DNA of 64,000 nt. It comes from Pseudomonas sp. SJZ074. GTDB lineage: Bacteria > Pseudomonadota > Gammaproteobacteria > Pseudomonadales > Pseudomonadaceae. The DNA lies in NCBI RefSeq assembly GCF_007828215.1, contig NZ_VIUE01000016.1, positions 1 through 64,000 of the forward strand, in the 5' to 3' direction. Positions 24,090 to 34,090 of this stretch are shown here, one piece after another. How positions within the stretch are numbered: position 1 is the stretch's first letter; every line of letters starts with the position of its first letter. The notes below the pieces were generated by a model. That model was not told where the DNA came from and made no database searches. It was given only the letters and a program-made list of their open reading frames with translations. The position numbers and the translations under genes were made by a program.

Positions 24090-27000
24090 TCAGCCTTTGC
24101 GTTGTGGCGCGGGCGGGCGGTTGTTTTCATTGAATAGATGGGGTTGGCGCTGCATCGCGGCCTGGTTCACCTGATCACTGAACGACACCGCAGCCTGGGG
24201 CCCGGAGGCAGGCTGAATGCCTGTCGCGGAAGCTTCGTCGACACGCGGTGCCCATGCGCTGAAGTCATCGAACAGACTGTCGCCACCGGTGAAGTACTCG
24301 CTGTCCTTGAACCTGAGCGATGGCTCCTGGTAGTCGACGGTTCTTTGTGATGCCTGGACGGCCTGAGTGACATGCAGGTCAGGGACGAAACCGAGCCCCA
24401 GACCAATCGACTCCGATTGTATTTGCCCGCCGACCGCCGTGTTATAGCTGGACAGGAGCGGATCGAGTCGGTCGCTGACCTGAGCCTGGGAGTCAATCAC
24501 CGGAAGGGTGACGAACAGCCCGGGTACCATCGAACGCTGGACGCTCAACAGGTCCAGATGCCAGTCCGGATAAACGTGACGCTCGACGTCTCCCGGTCGT
24601 TGGGATTGATCTGCTGTCACCTCGGAGGCCGGCGGCGGTGGCAGCACCGAGGAATCGATGCGTAACCGCAATTGCGCGCTGGAGAAGCCGCCATGATCAT
24701 CGGTTATCCGGTAGGTGATCGTCGGTACCGTGCCAGTGAAGTTGTTGTCCGGCACGAACTGGTAGGTGCCGTCGAGCGCCAGCGTGAACGTCCCCACGCC
24801 GGCAATCAGCACGCTGCTGCCTGTCGCATGGGTGCCGGCTACCCCATTGATGCTGAAGTCGACCACGTGAATCGCGTCGTGCTCCGGATCGCTGTCGTTG
24901 CCGAGTACGTTGCCGTTGACGGGATCACCTTGAAGCCCGGTCCGCACACCATCGTCGATCGCCACGGGAGGCTCGTTGATGTGAATGCGCACCTGGGCGG
25001 TGTCGCTGCCGCCGTGGTTGTCGGCGATCACGTAGGTAATGGCTACATCACCGGTGACTCCCGCTGTCGGCGTGAAATTCAGGGTGCCGTCAGGGTTGAT
25101 CGAGACGCTGCCGTCCGCGCTTTCGGCGTGGGTGACGGTCAGCGGGTCACCATTCGGACTGCTGTCGTTGCCCAGCACGTTGATGGACTGGATCGGTGTG
25201 TCGCGGTCCGTGAGCAAGACGCCGTCGTCAGTGGCGGCCGGCGTAGAATTGACGCTGATTGTCAGGTCGGCGCTGTCGGAGCCGCCGACGCCGTCGCTGA
25301 GGGTGTAGGTCACGGTCGGTACGCTGCCGAAATAGCTGGCGAGCGGGGTGAACAGGTAGCTGCCATCGGCATTCATGGTCAGGGTACCGACACCGCTGAT
25401 GGTCGCGGTGTCGCCAGGGTTGAAGCTGCCGGAAACCCCGGCCACGGTGAATCCGCTGACGCTGAGGGGGTTGCCTTCCGGGTCGGAGTCATTGGGCAGT
25501 ACGTTGCCGCTGGCCGGATGACCTTGCTGGACCGTTTGCAGGCCGTCATCCACCGCAACGGGCGGCGCGTTGACGCGCAGGGTCAGGTCGGCGCTGTCAC
25601 TGCCGCCCACGCCATCGCTGATGCTGTAGGTCAGCACCGGCACGTCGCCGTGATAGGTCGAGGTGGGCGTGAACAGGTAGCTGCCGTCGGCGTTGAGGGT
25701 CAAGGTGCCCACGCCCGCGATGGTCGCGGTATCGCCGGGATTGAAACTGCCGGAAACCCCGACGATGGTGAACCCGCTGACACTGAGGGCATTACCGTCC
25801 GGGTCGGTGTCGTTGGGCAGTACGTTGCCGCTGGCCGGATGGCCTTGCTGGACCGTTTGCAGGCCGTCATCCACCGCAACGGGGAGCGCGTTGACACGGA
25901 TGGTCAGGTCGGCGCTGTCGCTGCCGCCTGTGCCATCGCTGATGCTGTAGGTCACCACCGGCACGTCGCCGTGATAGGTCGAGGTCGGGGTAAACAAATA
26001 GCTGCCGTCGGCATTCATGGTCAGCGTACCGATGCCGCCGATGGTCGCGGTGTCGCCAGGGTTGAAGCTGCCAGAGACGCCGGCGACGGTGAATCCGCTG
26101 ACGCTGAGGGGATTGCCTTCCGGGTCGGTGTCGTTGGGCAGTACATTGCCACTGGCCGGATTGCCCTGCTGGACGGTTTGCAGGCCATCGTCCGTGGCGA
26201 CCGGTGCGGTATTGAGGTGGATGGTGATCGACTGGGTCGCGGTTTTCTGCCCTTCGGCGCCCTGGTCCTGGCCAGTGCCGGCAGTGCCGCTGTCGGTGGT
26301 GTTCGGGTTCTGGTCATCCAGGACGAAGTCGACTTGCACATCGGCGCTGGAAGACGTCGAAGGATCGGTGTTGCTGTAGGTGACGGCGCCCATGACCCTG
26401 CCAATCACCGCGCTGTCGGCATTGCCATTGAAGGTGATCAGCAGACTGCCCGAGCCATTGCTGAGGGTGCCGACGGTCACGCCGTCGACGATCAGGTCGC
26501 TGCCGTTGGTCTGGACACCTGCCGCATCGTTGCTGATGTCACTGTCGAAAAGACCAAAGACATCGTTGGCGTTGCTGGCGCCGTGACGGGCGATGGTCAA
26601 GGTTGCGCCCATCCAATTGTCCGGGCTCAAGTCCAGCTCGGGATCATGCACCGTCACGATGCCATCGCTGTCCAGGCGGACAGGGCCGCCCCCTTTGGTC
26701 GCGGTCTGGACGGTGCTCAGTCCCGAGGTGTCCGGCGTGTCGTTGACAGGGGTCACTGTCACATTGATCGTACGGGTCGTGATCAGTTGGGCGCTGCTGG
26801 AATCCGCGTAGTCGTAGTCGCCCGGGTTCTGGCTGGCATCATTGGTATCGCCGCTCAAGACACCAGGACGCTGGCCGATGCTTCCACCGTCGTTGACCGT
26901 GACCGTCACAGTGAAATTGCCGGTGTAGTCGGCGCCCGCCGGAGCGCCCGCGGCGGTTGGATAAGTGATGGTCAAGGCTTGCAGGCGCGCATTGACCTGA

Positions 27001-30000
27001 GCTTCGGTGGCCCCGGTGATCGTGATCGTATCGCTGCCCAGGCCGCCAAGGGTACCGCCGCTGCCGCCCACGCCGGAAATGACGCCTTGGCTGACGTGGA
27101 CGGTCGCAGAGAACGTATTGGCGCCGTTGGCATCCGGGTCGCTGATCGAAAACCCACCCACGGCGCCGGTCAGGTTCAGGGTCGCCGAGCCTTCCTTGAC
27201 CGTGACGTCCCCCGCGGTGATGGCGGTCGGGTCGTTGATGCTGGAGACGAACAGGTTGCGCGTGTTGCTCGCCACATTGAGCGCCAGTGAGCCAGGCAGT
27301 GCTGCATAGGGATCGATGGCGGTGGTGGGCGCGCCGACGACCGAGGCTCCCGACGGATTCAGACCGCCGTTGGCCAGGCCGTCAGGGTCCAGCGTGCCGG
27401 TCGCCACGTCACGGACGCGATCGTCGGCGATCACCTGCACCTTGTAGCTGGTGTCGGTGTTGGCCAGGCTGCCACTGAGCGTGACTTGCAGCCCCGCGAG
27501 GTAGGCGTTCACATTGTCCCGGCTGCCACGAATGACCAGGGCATTGCCCGCACCGGATTGAGTGTCATCGATCTCGAAGGTCGTATGGTCTTCGGTCGGT
27601 GAGCTGGTTGAATCGATAACGATGTCGGCATACGTCGCCTGGCTCAATGGAACGCCACTGGCGTCGGTCAGGCGGACCGTGACCTGGATGAAGTCTTGTT
27701 CCGGTGAAGCCGTTTCACCCGCGGGCGCGGTGATACCGCCGCCATCGACATAATCCGGATCGGCCACCGAGAAGCCCGGCACTGCCACCGCTACGCCCCC
27801 TTGGCCGACGGCCAGGTTGCCGCTGCCTGCCGCCACGGTCGGCGCATCGTTGGTGGCCTGCAGGGTAATAGCGAGTTCACTGGTCTGAGACACAGGTGCA
27901 ACGCTGCCGCTGCCCGTGTCACCACCAATGGCGGCGGCGCCTTCGTCAATCCGTACACTGAGCGTCACGTCGCCCGCCGCCACGCCGTTGGCGTCATGGT
28001 TGGCATTGCTCGCGCTGGTATAGGTCAAGCCGTTGGTTGGGTCGTTGAGCAGCGTCTGAATATCGTCGGCACGTCCGACCAGCGTCAGGCTGGCGCTGTC
28101 ATCGGCGCTGATGGTGACGGTACGACCGGAGGCCAAGGTGATGGAGGTCTGCGTGCCGGTGCCGGCAATGCCCAGTATCCCTTGGCCCGCTGGAACGCTG
28201 ACCGTGACGGAGACCGGGACACCAAGTGCGGTGGATTCGGTGTCTTGCACCGTAATGCCACTGATGGGGGTTTGCCGGTCTTCGTTGATCTGCTGGCTGG
28301 CCGGGATCGTTACGGCAGGCGCGTCATTGAGGGTCGAGACGCGAATCAGCACGCTGGCCTGGGCGAGGTTCAGATCAGTGTTGGCGACCGTATCGGTATA
28401 GCCATTGAACTCTACAGAAGAGATGGGCTGACCGCTGCCGCCCGGGGCTGCCGCCTGGTTCACGGTACCACCATTGGCACCGGTCGTCAGGTTGCCACCG
28501 GCGTCACGCAACCGGTCATCGACGATGACCTGGATGCGGTACTGATGATCTTCGTTGCTGGGATCATTGACACTGGCGGACAGGGTAGCCAATGCCGCAT
28601 TGACTTCGGCCCGGGTCCCACGCAATACCAGATAGTCGCCATTGCCGTCTTTATCGGCATCGCGAGTCGCGCCGCCGCCGAGACCGACCGACAGCGTGAC
28701 GCCGGTATAGTCGCCCGCCGTAAAGGCCGTGCCATCGGTCTGGGTCAGGCGCACGATGACCTGTACCGAATCAGGTGTGTCGGAGCTGCCGCCCAGATCA
28801 TCGGTATCGGCCACCACGAAGCCACCGACTGGGTTGTTGCTGGCGGTCGTACTGTCGAGGTTGATGGCGCTACCCGGAGCGGTCACCGAGGGCTTGTCGT
28901 TGGTTGGCAGGATCTCGATGTTGTAGGTCGAGGCCGTGGCGGCGGTACCTTGGGCAAACGAGCCGTTGTCGTTTGCGCTGAAATCGCCGTCGCTGACGAT
29001 ATAGGAGAACGAGTCGTTACTGGTTTCGCTACCGTTGTGCTGATAAGTGACGCGACCGGCATCGAGGTCGGCCTGGGTAAAGACCGAGCCAAGCCCTAGC
29101 ACGCCGCCATTGAGCATCAGATTGCCGTTCTGTGGAATTGCAGTGAGGCGGTACTGGCGCTGCAGGCTCGAGTTGTCGTCATCGCCATAGAGCAGATGCG
29201 CACCCGCCACCGGGCCGTTCACGGCCCCTGAGCCATCGGCGTTGGCATAGCCGGTGGCACCGCCGATAACGGCGGATTCACCTTCATGGATGGCGCCGGC
29301 TTCGCCCGCGATCAGTTGGGATTTGGAACTCAGCGCGGGGGCGTCGTTGACCGGTGAAATGGTGACCGGTACGACCAGTGCCGCGCCTGTGCTCGATTGA
29401 TTGGTGCCGGCTCCGATGGCCACGCCTTGGTCGTCGACCGGGACGACAGTGAAACTGTCGGTGAAATGTTCGCTGCCGTCATGGACATATTTGAGATCTC
29501 CCGCGGCGAGTTGCGCCGCGGTGACGGTCTGGTTCAACGTCACAGTGACACCGTTCAGGGTCAGCTCGCCGAACTGCGGCAATGAGGTGACTTGCAACAC
29601 CACATCGTTGGTCGTGGCGTATTGGGTGCCGCCGCTGGCATCGGCCTGTCTGTCGGTGTCCGCGACCACAATATTGCCATTGGTGATGGTGACGGTGCCG
29701 CCTTCGGCGGTGAAGACCCGGTCATCAGTGACGGCGGTAGGCGTGTCGTTCTTCGGAACGATGTTGAGGCTGAAGTTTTCGGTCGCGGTGGTCAGCGTGC
29801 CGTCGGAGACAGAGAACTGGAAACTGTCGACGAAATGTTCATTACCGCTGTGCCGGAACGTGACAAGGCCGTTGTCCACGTCCGCCTGAGTGAAGGTGCC
29901 GAAGGCGCCGATCGCGACACCATTGACCAGCAGTGTGCCGCTGCCTGGTGTGACAAGGACCCGGTAGGTCAGCCCGTCGGCCGCGGTAAAATCGTCGCTG

Positions 30001-31751
30001 GCGCTCAGATCGGCGGAGGTGAGGATGTAGGTAGCCGCCTCATCCAGCGTCGCGGTCTTGTCGCCGGCGACGACGGGTGCGGTATTGGACGGCGGATCGG
30101 CTGGGATCGCGCCAGGCAAACCGGCCGGTTCGGGCGGTACGTTGACGCTGAAGGTATTGACCGTCAGCGGACTATTGGCGGTGTCGGTGTCGTAGATGCC
30201 TCCATCCCGCGCGCTTGGATACAGGCGAACGCCACCATCCTTGACGGTGAAGCTGATGCTGTCGGTGCGCGCCGAACCGGTATAGACGCGGACGTGGTAC
30301 ACGACGTTGCCGGCGTTGACATCGGCTTGGGTGAATTTTGACCCGACCACCAGCAAACCACCGTTCAGGGTGAAATAGCCGACGTTCTTGTCGGGCACCG
30401 CCGTGAGCGTATAGGTCAGGCTGGAAGTGAAGGAATCGCTATCGGAGACCTGCAACATGCCGCTGGTGACGACGCGTGTCATTTCCCCCGGGTCCAGGGT
30501 CTGGGTAATGCTGTGATCGAGCACCGGATCGTCGTTGTTCGGCAGGATGGTCAGGTTGACGGTCAGCGTCGATGTCTTTGGAACAAGGGTGCCACCGCCG
30601 TCGTCGGTGACCTTGAGGTTGAAGCTGTCAGTCGTGCCCGTTGTGCTGGGCTCGCTGCCGTCGTGACTGTAGGTCAGCTTGCTCAGGTCGCTGATGACGA
30701 ACGTGGTGTTGGTAATCGCCACGCCGTCATAGAAGAGCGTGCCATGGGTGGGCAAGGTGTCCAGGGTATAGCTGTAATCGACACCGGGGGCCTGGTCCGG
30801 GTCGTTGATCTGGATAGCGCCACGCGGAGTGCCGATCGGTGTGACCAGGTTGCCGTTGTCGGTCAGGCTGACGCTCTGCTCACCTTCGATGATGGTGATG
30901 GTGCCGCTTGATGTCGGTGCCTGATCGACCGGATTGATGTGAATCTGCACGATCTGATCGCGCAGCACGCCACCGGCACCGTCATCGATGGTCACGGTAA
31001 AGGCATCCGTGAGGCCGGCGGGGTCCGTGACCTGGTTGCCGTTATGGCGATAGCTCAGGTTGGCGATCTGGTCGATGGAAAAACTCGATCCGATCCCCAG
31101 CTCCTTGCCATTGAGCAGCAGGGTACCGTCGCTGGCCAATGCCGTGAGCTTGACGATGACCTGTTGCTGCACGTTATCGACCTCGTTCAGGCCCAGGTTG
31201 CTCTGGACGAACCCCTTGCCATCCGCGGTGTCGGTGGCCGCCGAGAAGTTCGCGGTGCCACCCTCGTCGACTTGCAGTGCCGGGCCGCTGCCGCTGATCA
31301 CTGGCGTATCGTTGACGGGGGTTATGTTGATGCTGATGGTCTTGCTAGTGATGTTGCTGCCGTCGTCGCTGGTCAGGGTAAACGAGGCGCCACCATTGAA
31401 GTTCTGGTCGCCTGTGAACGACATGCCGTTCAAAGCCGCATTGATGTCCGCCAGGGAGCCGCTGAAGCTGACCGTCGCACCACCATTGCCGGTCAATCCG
31501 GTGAGACCGTTGGTGGTGGCCAGGCTCAATGTGCCGTGACTGGCATTCAGGGTGATGTGCTGAGTGGCAGTGTCGTCGCTGACACTGACCCCGCTGATCG
31601 CCAAGTGGCTATCCTCCGCACCGCTGCGTGGCACGATCGCGGTATCGGCGATGACGGCTGCCGCGCCGTCAAAAAGCATTCTCTGTTCGAGGGCGAACAG
31701 CCTGTTACGTGACACGGAAGACGCATCTGTACGGGATGGGATGCTTTTCAT
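24090..31751 (-). CDS. Giant cadherin-like surface protein (2553 residues), probable export substrate
   Basis: The protein of about 255 kDa begins with a short polar segment holding LEQRMLFDGA at 21-30. This closely resembles the N-terminal LEPRxLL-type motif of large bacterial surface proteins. It then has about 2300 residues of Ig-like/cadherin-like repeats (recurrent VNDTP/VNDAP, TDPDGN, acidic Ca-binding-like DxD clusters). Three 107-residue copies at about 1845-2166 are almost identical. The last about 190 residues are non-repetitive, Pro/Gln-rich and without RTX nonapeptides, so a classical C-terminal type I secretion signal is not seen. An AGGGA lies 7 nt before the ATG. It heads an operon with TolC-like, HlyD-like and M50-HlyD genes, which suggests that they export it. 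It probably acts in adhesion or biofilm; partners are unknown. Confidence 0.85.
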   Translation of the reverse strand: MKSIPSRTDASSVSRNRLFALEQRMLFDGAAAVIADTAIVPRSGAEDSHLAISGVSVSDDTATQHITLNASHGTLSLATTNGLTGLTGNGGATVSFSGSLADINAALNGMSFTGDQNFNGGASFTLTSDDGSNITSKTISINITPVNDTPVISGSGPALQVDEGGTANFSAATDTADGKGFVQSNLGLNEVDNVQQQVIVKLTALASDGTLLLNGKELGIGSSFSIDQIANLSYRHNGNQVTDPAGLTDAFTVTIDDGAGGVLRDQIVQIHINPVDQAPTSSGTITIIEGEQSVSLTDNGNLVTPIGTPRGAIQINDPDQAPGVDYSYTLDTLPTHGTLFYDGVAITNTTFVISDLSKLTYSHDGSEPSTTGTTDSFNLKVTDDGGGTLVPKTSTLTVNLTILPNNDDPVLDHSITQTLDPGEMTRVVTSGMLQVSDSDSFTSSLTYTLTAVPDKNVGYFTLNGGLLVVGSKFTQADVNAGNVVYHVRVYTGSARTDSISFTVKDGGVRLYPSARDGGIYDTDTANSPLTVNTFSVNVPPEPAGLPGAIPADPPSNTAPVVAGDKTATLDEAATYILTSADLSASDDFTAADGLTYRVLVTPGSGTLLVNGVAIGAFGTFTQADVDNGLVTFRHSGNEHFVDSFQFSVSDGTLTTATENFSLNIVPKNDTPTAVTDDRVFTAEGGTVTITNGNIVVADTDRQADASGGTQYATTNDVVLQVTSLPQFGELTLNGVTVTLNQTVTAAQLAAGDLKYVHDGSEHFTDSFTVVPVDDQGVAIGAGTNQSSTGAALVVPVTISPVNDAPALSSKSQLIAGEAGAIHEGESAVIGGATGYANADGSGAVNGPVAGAHLLYGDDDNSSLQRQYRLTAIPQNGNLMLNGGVLGLGSVFTQADLDAGRVTYQHNGSETSNDSFSYIVSDGDFSANDNGSFAQGTAATASTYNIEILPTNDKPSVTAPGSAINLDSTTASNNPVGGFVVADTDDLGGSSDTPDSVQVIVRLTQTDGTAFTAGDYTGVTLSVGLGGGATRDADKDGNGDYLVLRGTRAEVNAALATLSASVNDPSNEDHQYRIQVIVDDRLRDAGGNLTTGANGGTVNQAAAPGGSGQPISSVEFNGYTDTVANTDLNLAQASVLIRVSTLNDAPAVTIPASQQINEDRQTPISGITVQDTESTALGVPVSVTVSVPAGQGILGIAGTGTQTSITLASGRTVTISADDSASLTLVGRADDIQTLLNDPTNGLTYTSASNANHDANGVAAGDVTLSVRIDEGAAAIGGDTGSGSVAPVSQTSELAITLQATNDAPTVAAGSGNLAVGQGGVAVAVPGFSVADPDYVDGGGITAPAGETASPEQDFIQVTVRLTDASGVPLSQATYADIVIDSTSSPTEDHTTFEIDDTQSGAGNALVIRGSRDNVNAYLAGLQVTLSGSLANTDTSYKVQVIADDRVRDVATGTLDPDGLANGGLNPSGASVVGAPTTAIDPYAALPGSLALNVASNTRNLFVSSINDPTAITAGDVTVKEGSATLNLTGAVGGFSISDPDANGANTFSATVHVSQGVISGVGGSGGTLGGLGSDTITITGATEAQVNARLQALTITYPTAAGAPAGADYTGNFTVTVTVNDGGSIGQRPGVLSGDTNDASQNPGDYDYADSSSAQLITTRTINVTVTPVNDTPDTSGLSTVQTATKGGGPVRLDSDGIVTVHDPELDLSPDNWMGATLTIARHGASNANDVFGLFDSDISNDAAGVQTNGSDLIVDGVTVGTLSNGSGSLLITFNGNADSAVIGRVMGAVTYSNTDPSTSSSADVQVDFVLDDQNPNTTDSGTAGTGQDQGAEGQKTATQSITIHLNTAPVATDDGLQTVQQGNPASGNVLPNDTDPEGNPLSVSGFTVAGVSGSFNPGDTATIGGIGTLTMNADGSYLFTPTSTYHGDVPVVTYSISDGTGGSDSADLTIRVNALPVAVDDGLQTVQQGHPASGNVLPNDTDPDGNALSVSGFTIVGVSGSFNPGDTATIAGVGTLTLNADGSYLFTPTSTYHGDVPVLTYSISDGVGGSDSADLTLRVNAPPVAVDDGLQTVQQGHPASGNVLPNDSDPEGNPLSVSGFTVAGVSGSFNPGDTATISGVGTLTMNADGSYLFTPLASYFGSVPTVTYTLSDGVGGSDSADLTISVNSTPAATDDGVLLTDRDTPIQSINVLGNDSSPNGDPLTVTHAESADGSVSINPDGTLNFTPTAGVTGDVAITYVIADNHGGSDTAQVRIHINEPPVAIDDGVRTGLQGDPVNGNVLGNDSDPEHDAIHVVDFSINGVAGTHATGSSVLIAGVGTFTLALDGTYQFVPDNNFTGTVPTITYRITDDHGGFSSAQLRLRIDSSVLPPPPASEVTADQSQRPGDVERHVYPDWHLDLLSVQRSMVPGLFVTLPVIDSQAQVSDRLDPLLSSYNTAVGGQIQSESIGLGLGFVPDLHVTQAVQASQRTVDYQEPSLRFKDSEYFTGGDSLFDDFSAWAPRVDEASATGIQPASGPQAAVSFSDQVNQAAMQRQPHLFNENNRPPAPQRKG
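25256..26218 (-). repeat. Three tandem 321-bp repeats in the adhesin gene
   Basis: The same sequence recurs with a 321-bp period (for example GGCCGTCATC or its variant near 25541, 25862 and 26183). Each unit encodes 107 residues with TVQQGHPASGNVLPND, FNPGDTATI and GSYLFTP. A diverged further copy follows towards the C-terminus. Near-identity at DNA level points to recent duplication or gene conversion, so copy number may vary between strains. Confidence 0.9.
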
Positions 31752-32157
31752 TGGTTCGTCCCTGGATTTTTGGTTTTATGGTTTACGCGGCGCGAACGGA
31801 GCCGCTGCTATGTCGGGCCGCAAGCAAGAACCTTGAGCCACGACAGCATTCTTTTTATCCATGGGGGAGCCGGGCTGAATCGGTGCCATCCCCTGCACCA
31901 TCTGGCGATTAGAACGCCAGTACCTCGAGCCCGATGAGGGTTGTACCGTGATTGCATGAAGCTATCAATGGCGTTTTGAGCGATCGATCACCGTTTTGCT
32001 GAATCCTTTGTGCGCAGCCCCGTTGGCTCGCGAAGCGGCCCTGTAATCAGGCATGTCTGAGTTCGGGACTGCTTCGCAATCCAGCGGGGCGGTGCGCCGG
32101 TTAAGGGGGGGGTGACCGATTTATCGGCTCTCGCTTGACATCGCTGCTCGGCAATCC
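31752..32157. other. Gene-free stretch upstream of the adhesin operon
   Basis: About 400 bases separate the adhesin start from the end of the AraC/GyrI gene. I see no convincing coding frame. It must hold the adhesin promoter, reading leftward, and any operator. The sequence is less GC-rich near the adhesin, with runs such as TTTTTGGTTTTATGGTTT before the start. No clear operator repeat or terminator could be assigned. Confidence 0.5.
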
Positions 32158-33027
32158 CTACCGCAACGGCACATAGATGTCCGTCTCCCACTGATCCTTT
32201 GGCGTTTCTGGGTATACGCTCAAGTAGTGAAAGAACAGCGGTTGGTCGCGAAGCTCTTCTGCGCTGTTTGGCAGCCAGTCGCGGTAGATCGGGTAGATGC
32301 TCTCGCTGATGAGATCTGTCGAGCCCACGTGTCGTACCACGGCGTAGCGACCGCCGGCGATGAGGGCGTCCCGTACACCGAAGGTGTTCGGCGTGACTGC
32401 CTGGTGTATCTCACCGCAAATGGCAAAGCGAAACGCCTCCGGCGGTGTGGTATCGGGGTTACTGAAGGGAATGCCGAAAGTACGACTCGATGCCACTGGC
32501 GATTGTCCGCTCTGCATGCGCCACTGGATGAAATGGCGCACGCTTTCATCGAGAAGCTGTGCCGGCCCGCGATGCTCGAGTGCGGCGACCCTGACTTCGG
32601 CAAAGTCCACGATATGTAGTTGCATGATGACGCTCCTGGAAAAGTGGGGAACTTCAAACGCCGCATTCCAGAGTTGCCAGCTCGGCCGCTGCCTGAAGGT
32701 ACTCGGCGCCACGCCGAACGCTCGCCTGAAGGCTCTGCTGAACGCCTCGGGGCTTTCGAAACCGGCATCGAGGGCTGCCTCCAGCACTGCATAGTCCGCA
32801 CGCGACGCCAGGCGATTGGCCGCCTGCCGCAGGCGCATCAATTGCACATACCGTGCGACAGGCAACCCCATGTATGCAGTGAACTGCCGATGAAAGTGAA
32901 ACGTCGAGAAGTTCGCCACTTGGCTCAGCGTATTCACTGACAGGTCGCCCTCGAGATTGGCGTCGATGTAGGCGAGTACGGTGTTGAATCGCTTTATATA
33001 GGCAGCATCGGTCGATTTGGCTGGCAC
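32158..33027 (-). CDS. AraC-family regulator with a GyrI-like effector domain
   Basis: The 289-residue cytoplasmic regulator has an N-terminal AraC DNA-binding domain (about 10-115; LSVNTLSQVANFSTFHFHRQF, LEAALDAGFESPEAFSRAFRRAFG) and a C-terminal GyrI/SOUL-like effector-binding domain (about 130-289; VRVAALEHRGPAQLLDESV, AGGRYAVVRHVG, WETDIYVPLR). This is the Rob/SbmC-type arrangement, used for hydrophobic or drug-like ligands. It is monocistronic and lies upstream of the adhesin operon in the same orientation, about 400 nt away; a regulatory link is possible but not shown. Confidence 0.88.
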   Translation of the reverse strand: MPAKSTDAAYIKRFNTVLAYIDANLEGDLSVNTLSQVANFSTFHFHRQFTAYMGLPVARYVQLMRLRQAANRLASRADYAVLEAALDAGFESPEAFSRAFRRAFGVAPSTFRQRPSWQLWNAAFEVPHFSRSVIMQLHIVDFAEVRVAALEHRGPAQLLDESVRHFIQWRMQSGQSPVASSRTFGIPFSNPDTTPPEAFRFAICGEIHQAVTPNTFGVRDALIAGGRYAVVRHVGSTDLISESIYPIYRDWLPNSAEELRDQPLFFHYLSVYPETPKDQWETDIYVPLR

Positions 33028-33139
33028 CGGGTACAGGCTCCTGGAAGGACGTTGGGCAACAGGATCGGTTATGCCGATAGGTGTTCGCCTAGCCGCATTT
33101 GCTCAAGGTCGCGAGCGTATTGGGCGCCAAACCCGGCAA

Positions 33140-34090
33140 TCAATACTGCTTCGCTACCGCCATGTTGTACCGCGATTGCAACTCGTCGTAACCGGCCCGG
33201 GCGGCGGCCAGGTCCTGGTTCAGCTCTGCCGCATCGGCTGCGCTGGTCCAGTGTTGTTGCAGGCGGTTGAGGGTGGCCAGCCATTCCTCGCCCGACAGAC
33301 TGATCTGGCTCCAGACGGGCGGGCCGTCATTGGCTGAACGCAGGCGCGGCCGTGCCTTTACGAAGGCATCGGCGTCTGACCAGCTGTTTGCCAGGGATTG
33401 CTGCAGGCTGGACAACTGCTGCGCAGTCAGTGACGCGCCATTGGCCATCGCGTCGAGGGCATTGATGGTCTGGCGGGCGCGAATCATGAAGCGCAGTGTG
33501 TGCCAATGCTGATCATGTCCAAGGCGTTCTTCGATGGATGCCAGTTGCTCCTCGCGGATGAGTAGCTGCGGCTGCTCCAGGGCTTGGCGCAGAGGTATCG
33601 CCTGGTCGCGTGCGTCCTGCAGCCGCAGGTTCAGGGCTCGCTCGATGGGTTCGAAGGGAGGCCGGTCTTGCACCCGAGTCGCAAGCCATCGTTCAGCGGC
33701 CTCGGCATTCGGTCGCAGGTTGTCATACGCCCCGAGGTAATTTTTGGCCAGGTTTTGCAGGCCACCGGGTTCGCCGCCGCCGAACCACCGATAGCAGGGT
33801 GATGGTTGTGCTCCCTGGGGGGGAATGACATCGCCCGAGCCCATGCCGAAACCGGCAAAACCCTTCCAGGGCCCATTTTTTTCGCGGGATTGAGCAACGA
33901 GGTTGCGGTAATCGCTGTAGCGCTGTTCCAGCAGGTCCGCGCCGTCCACCAGGCAGGTATTTATTTGCTGGACTGCCTCCCAGCGCAAACGGGTCCCGTA
34001 GTCGATATTTGCTGTGTCTATCTGTTTGACCAACCAGCTCAGGCCCAACGAGGCGAGCACGGCGGTAGCGAACGCTCGGCTGCTGATCAT
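33140..34090 (-). CDS. DUF3829-like membrane-anchored protein of the hscC operon
   Basis: The 316-residue protein starts with an N-terminal hydrophobic segment (AFATAVLASLGLSWLV) that acts as signal or anchor. The rest is alpha-helical and resembles DUF3829/YiiG-like proteins (INTCLVDGADLLEQRYSDYRNL; a conserved helical C-terminus ending LQSRYNMAVAKQY). The ATG at 34090 overlaps the J-protein stop (ATGA), which decides the start. It is the third gene after hscC and the J-domain gene. Its role is unknown; as a periplasm-facing partner it may be a client or sensor of the Hsp70 pair. Confidence 0.65.
   Translation of the reverse strand: MISSRAFATAVLASLGLSWLVKQIDTANIDYGTRLRWEAVQQINTCLVDGADLLEQRYSDYRNLVAQSREKNGPWKGFAGFGMGSGDVIPPQGAQPSPCYRWFGGGEPGGLQNLAKNYLGAYDNLRPNAEAAERWLATRVQDRPPFEPIERALNLRLQDARDQAIPLRQALEQPQLLIREEQLASIEERLGHDQHWHTLRFMIRARQTINALDAMANGASLTAQQLSSLQQSLANSWSDADAFVKARPRLRSANDGPPVWSQISLSGEEWLATLNRLQQHWTSAADAAELNQDLAAARAGYDELQSRYNMAVAKQY

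Noticed and set aside
24090..24660. RTX-type secretion signal at the adhesin C-terminus.
   Set aside because: No GGxGxDxUx nonapeptides occur; the end is Pro/Gln-rich and ends RPPAPQRKG.
24672..29099. Very long plus-strand open frames (24672-27290 and 27801-29099) opposite the adhesin gene.
   Set aside because: They are low-complexity V/A/G/R-rich shadows created by GC-rich repeats; no domain, and the adhesin frame on the other strand is clearly real.
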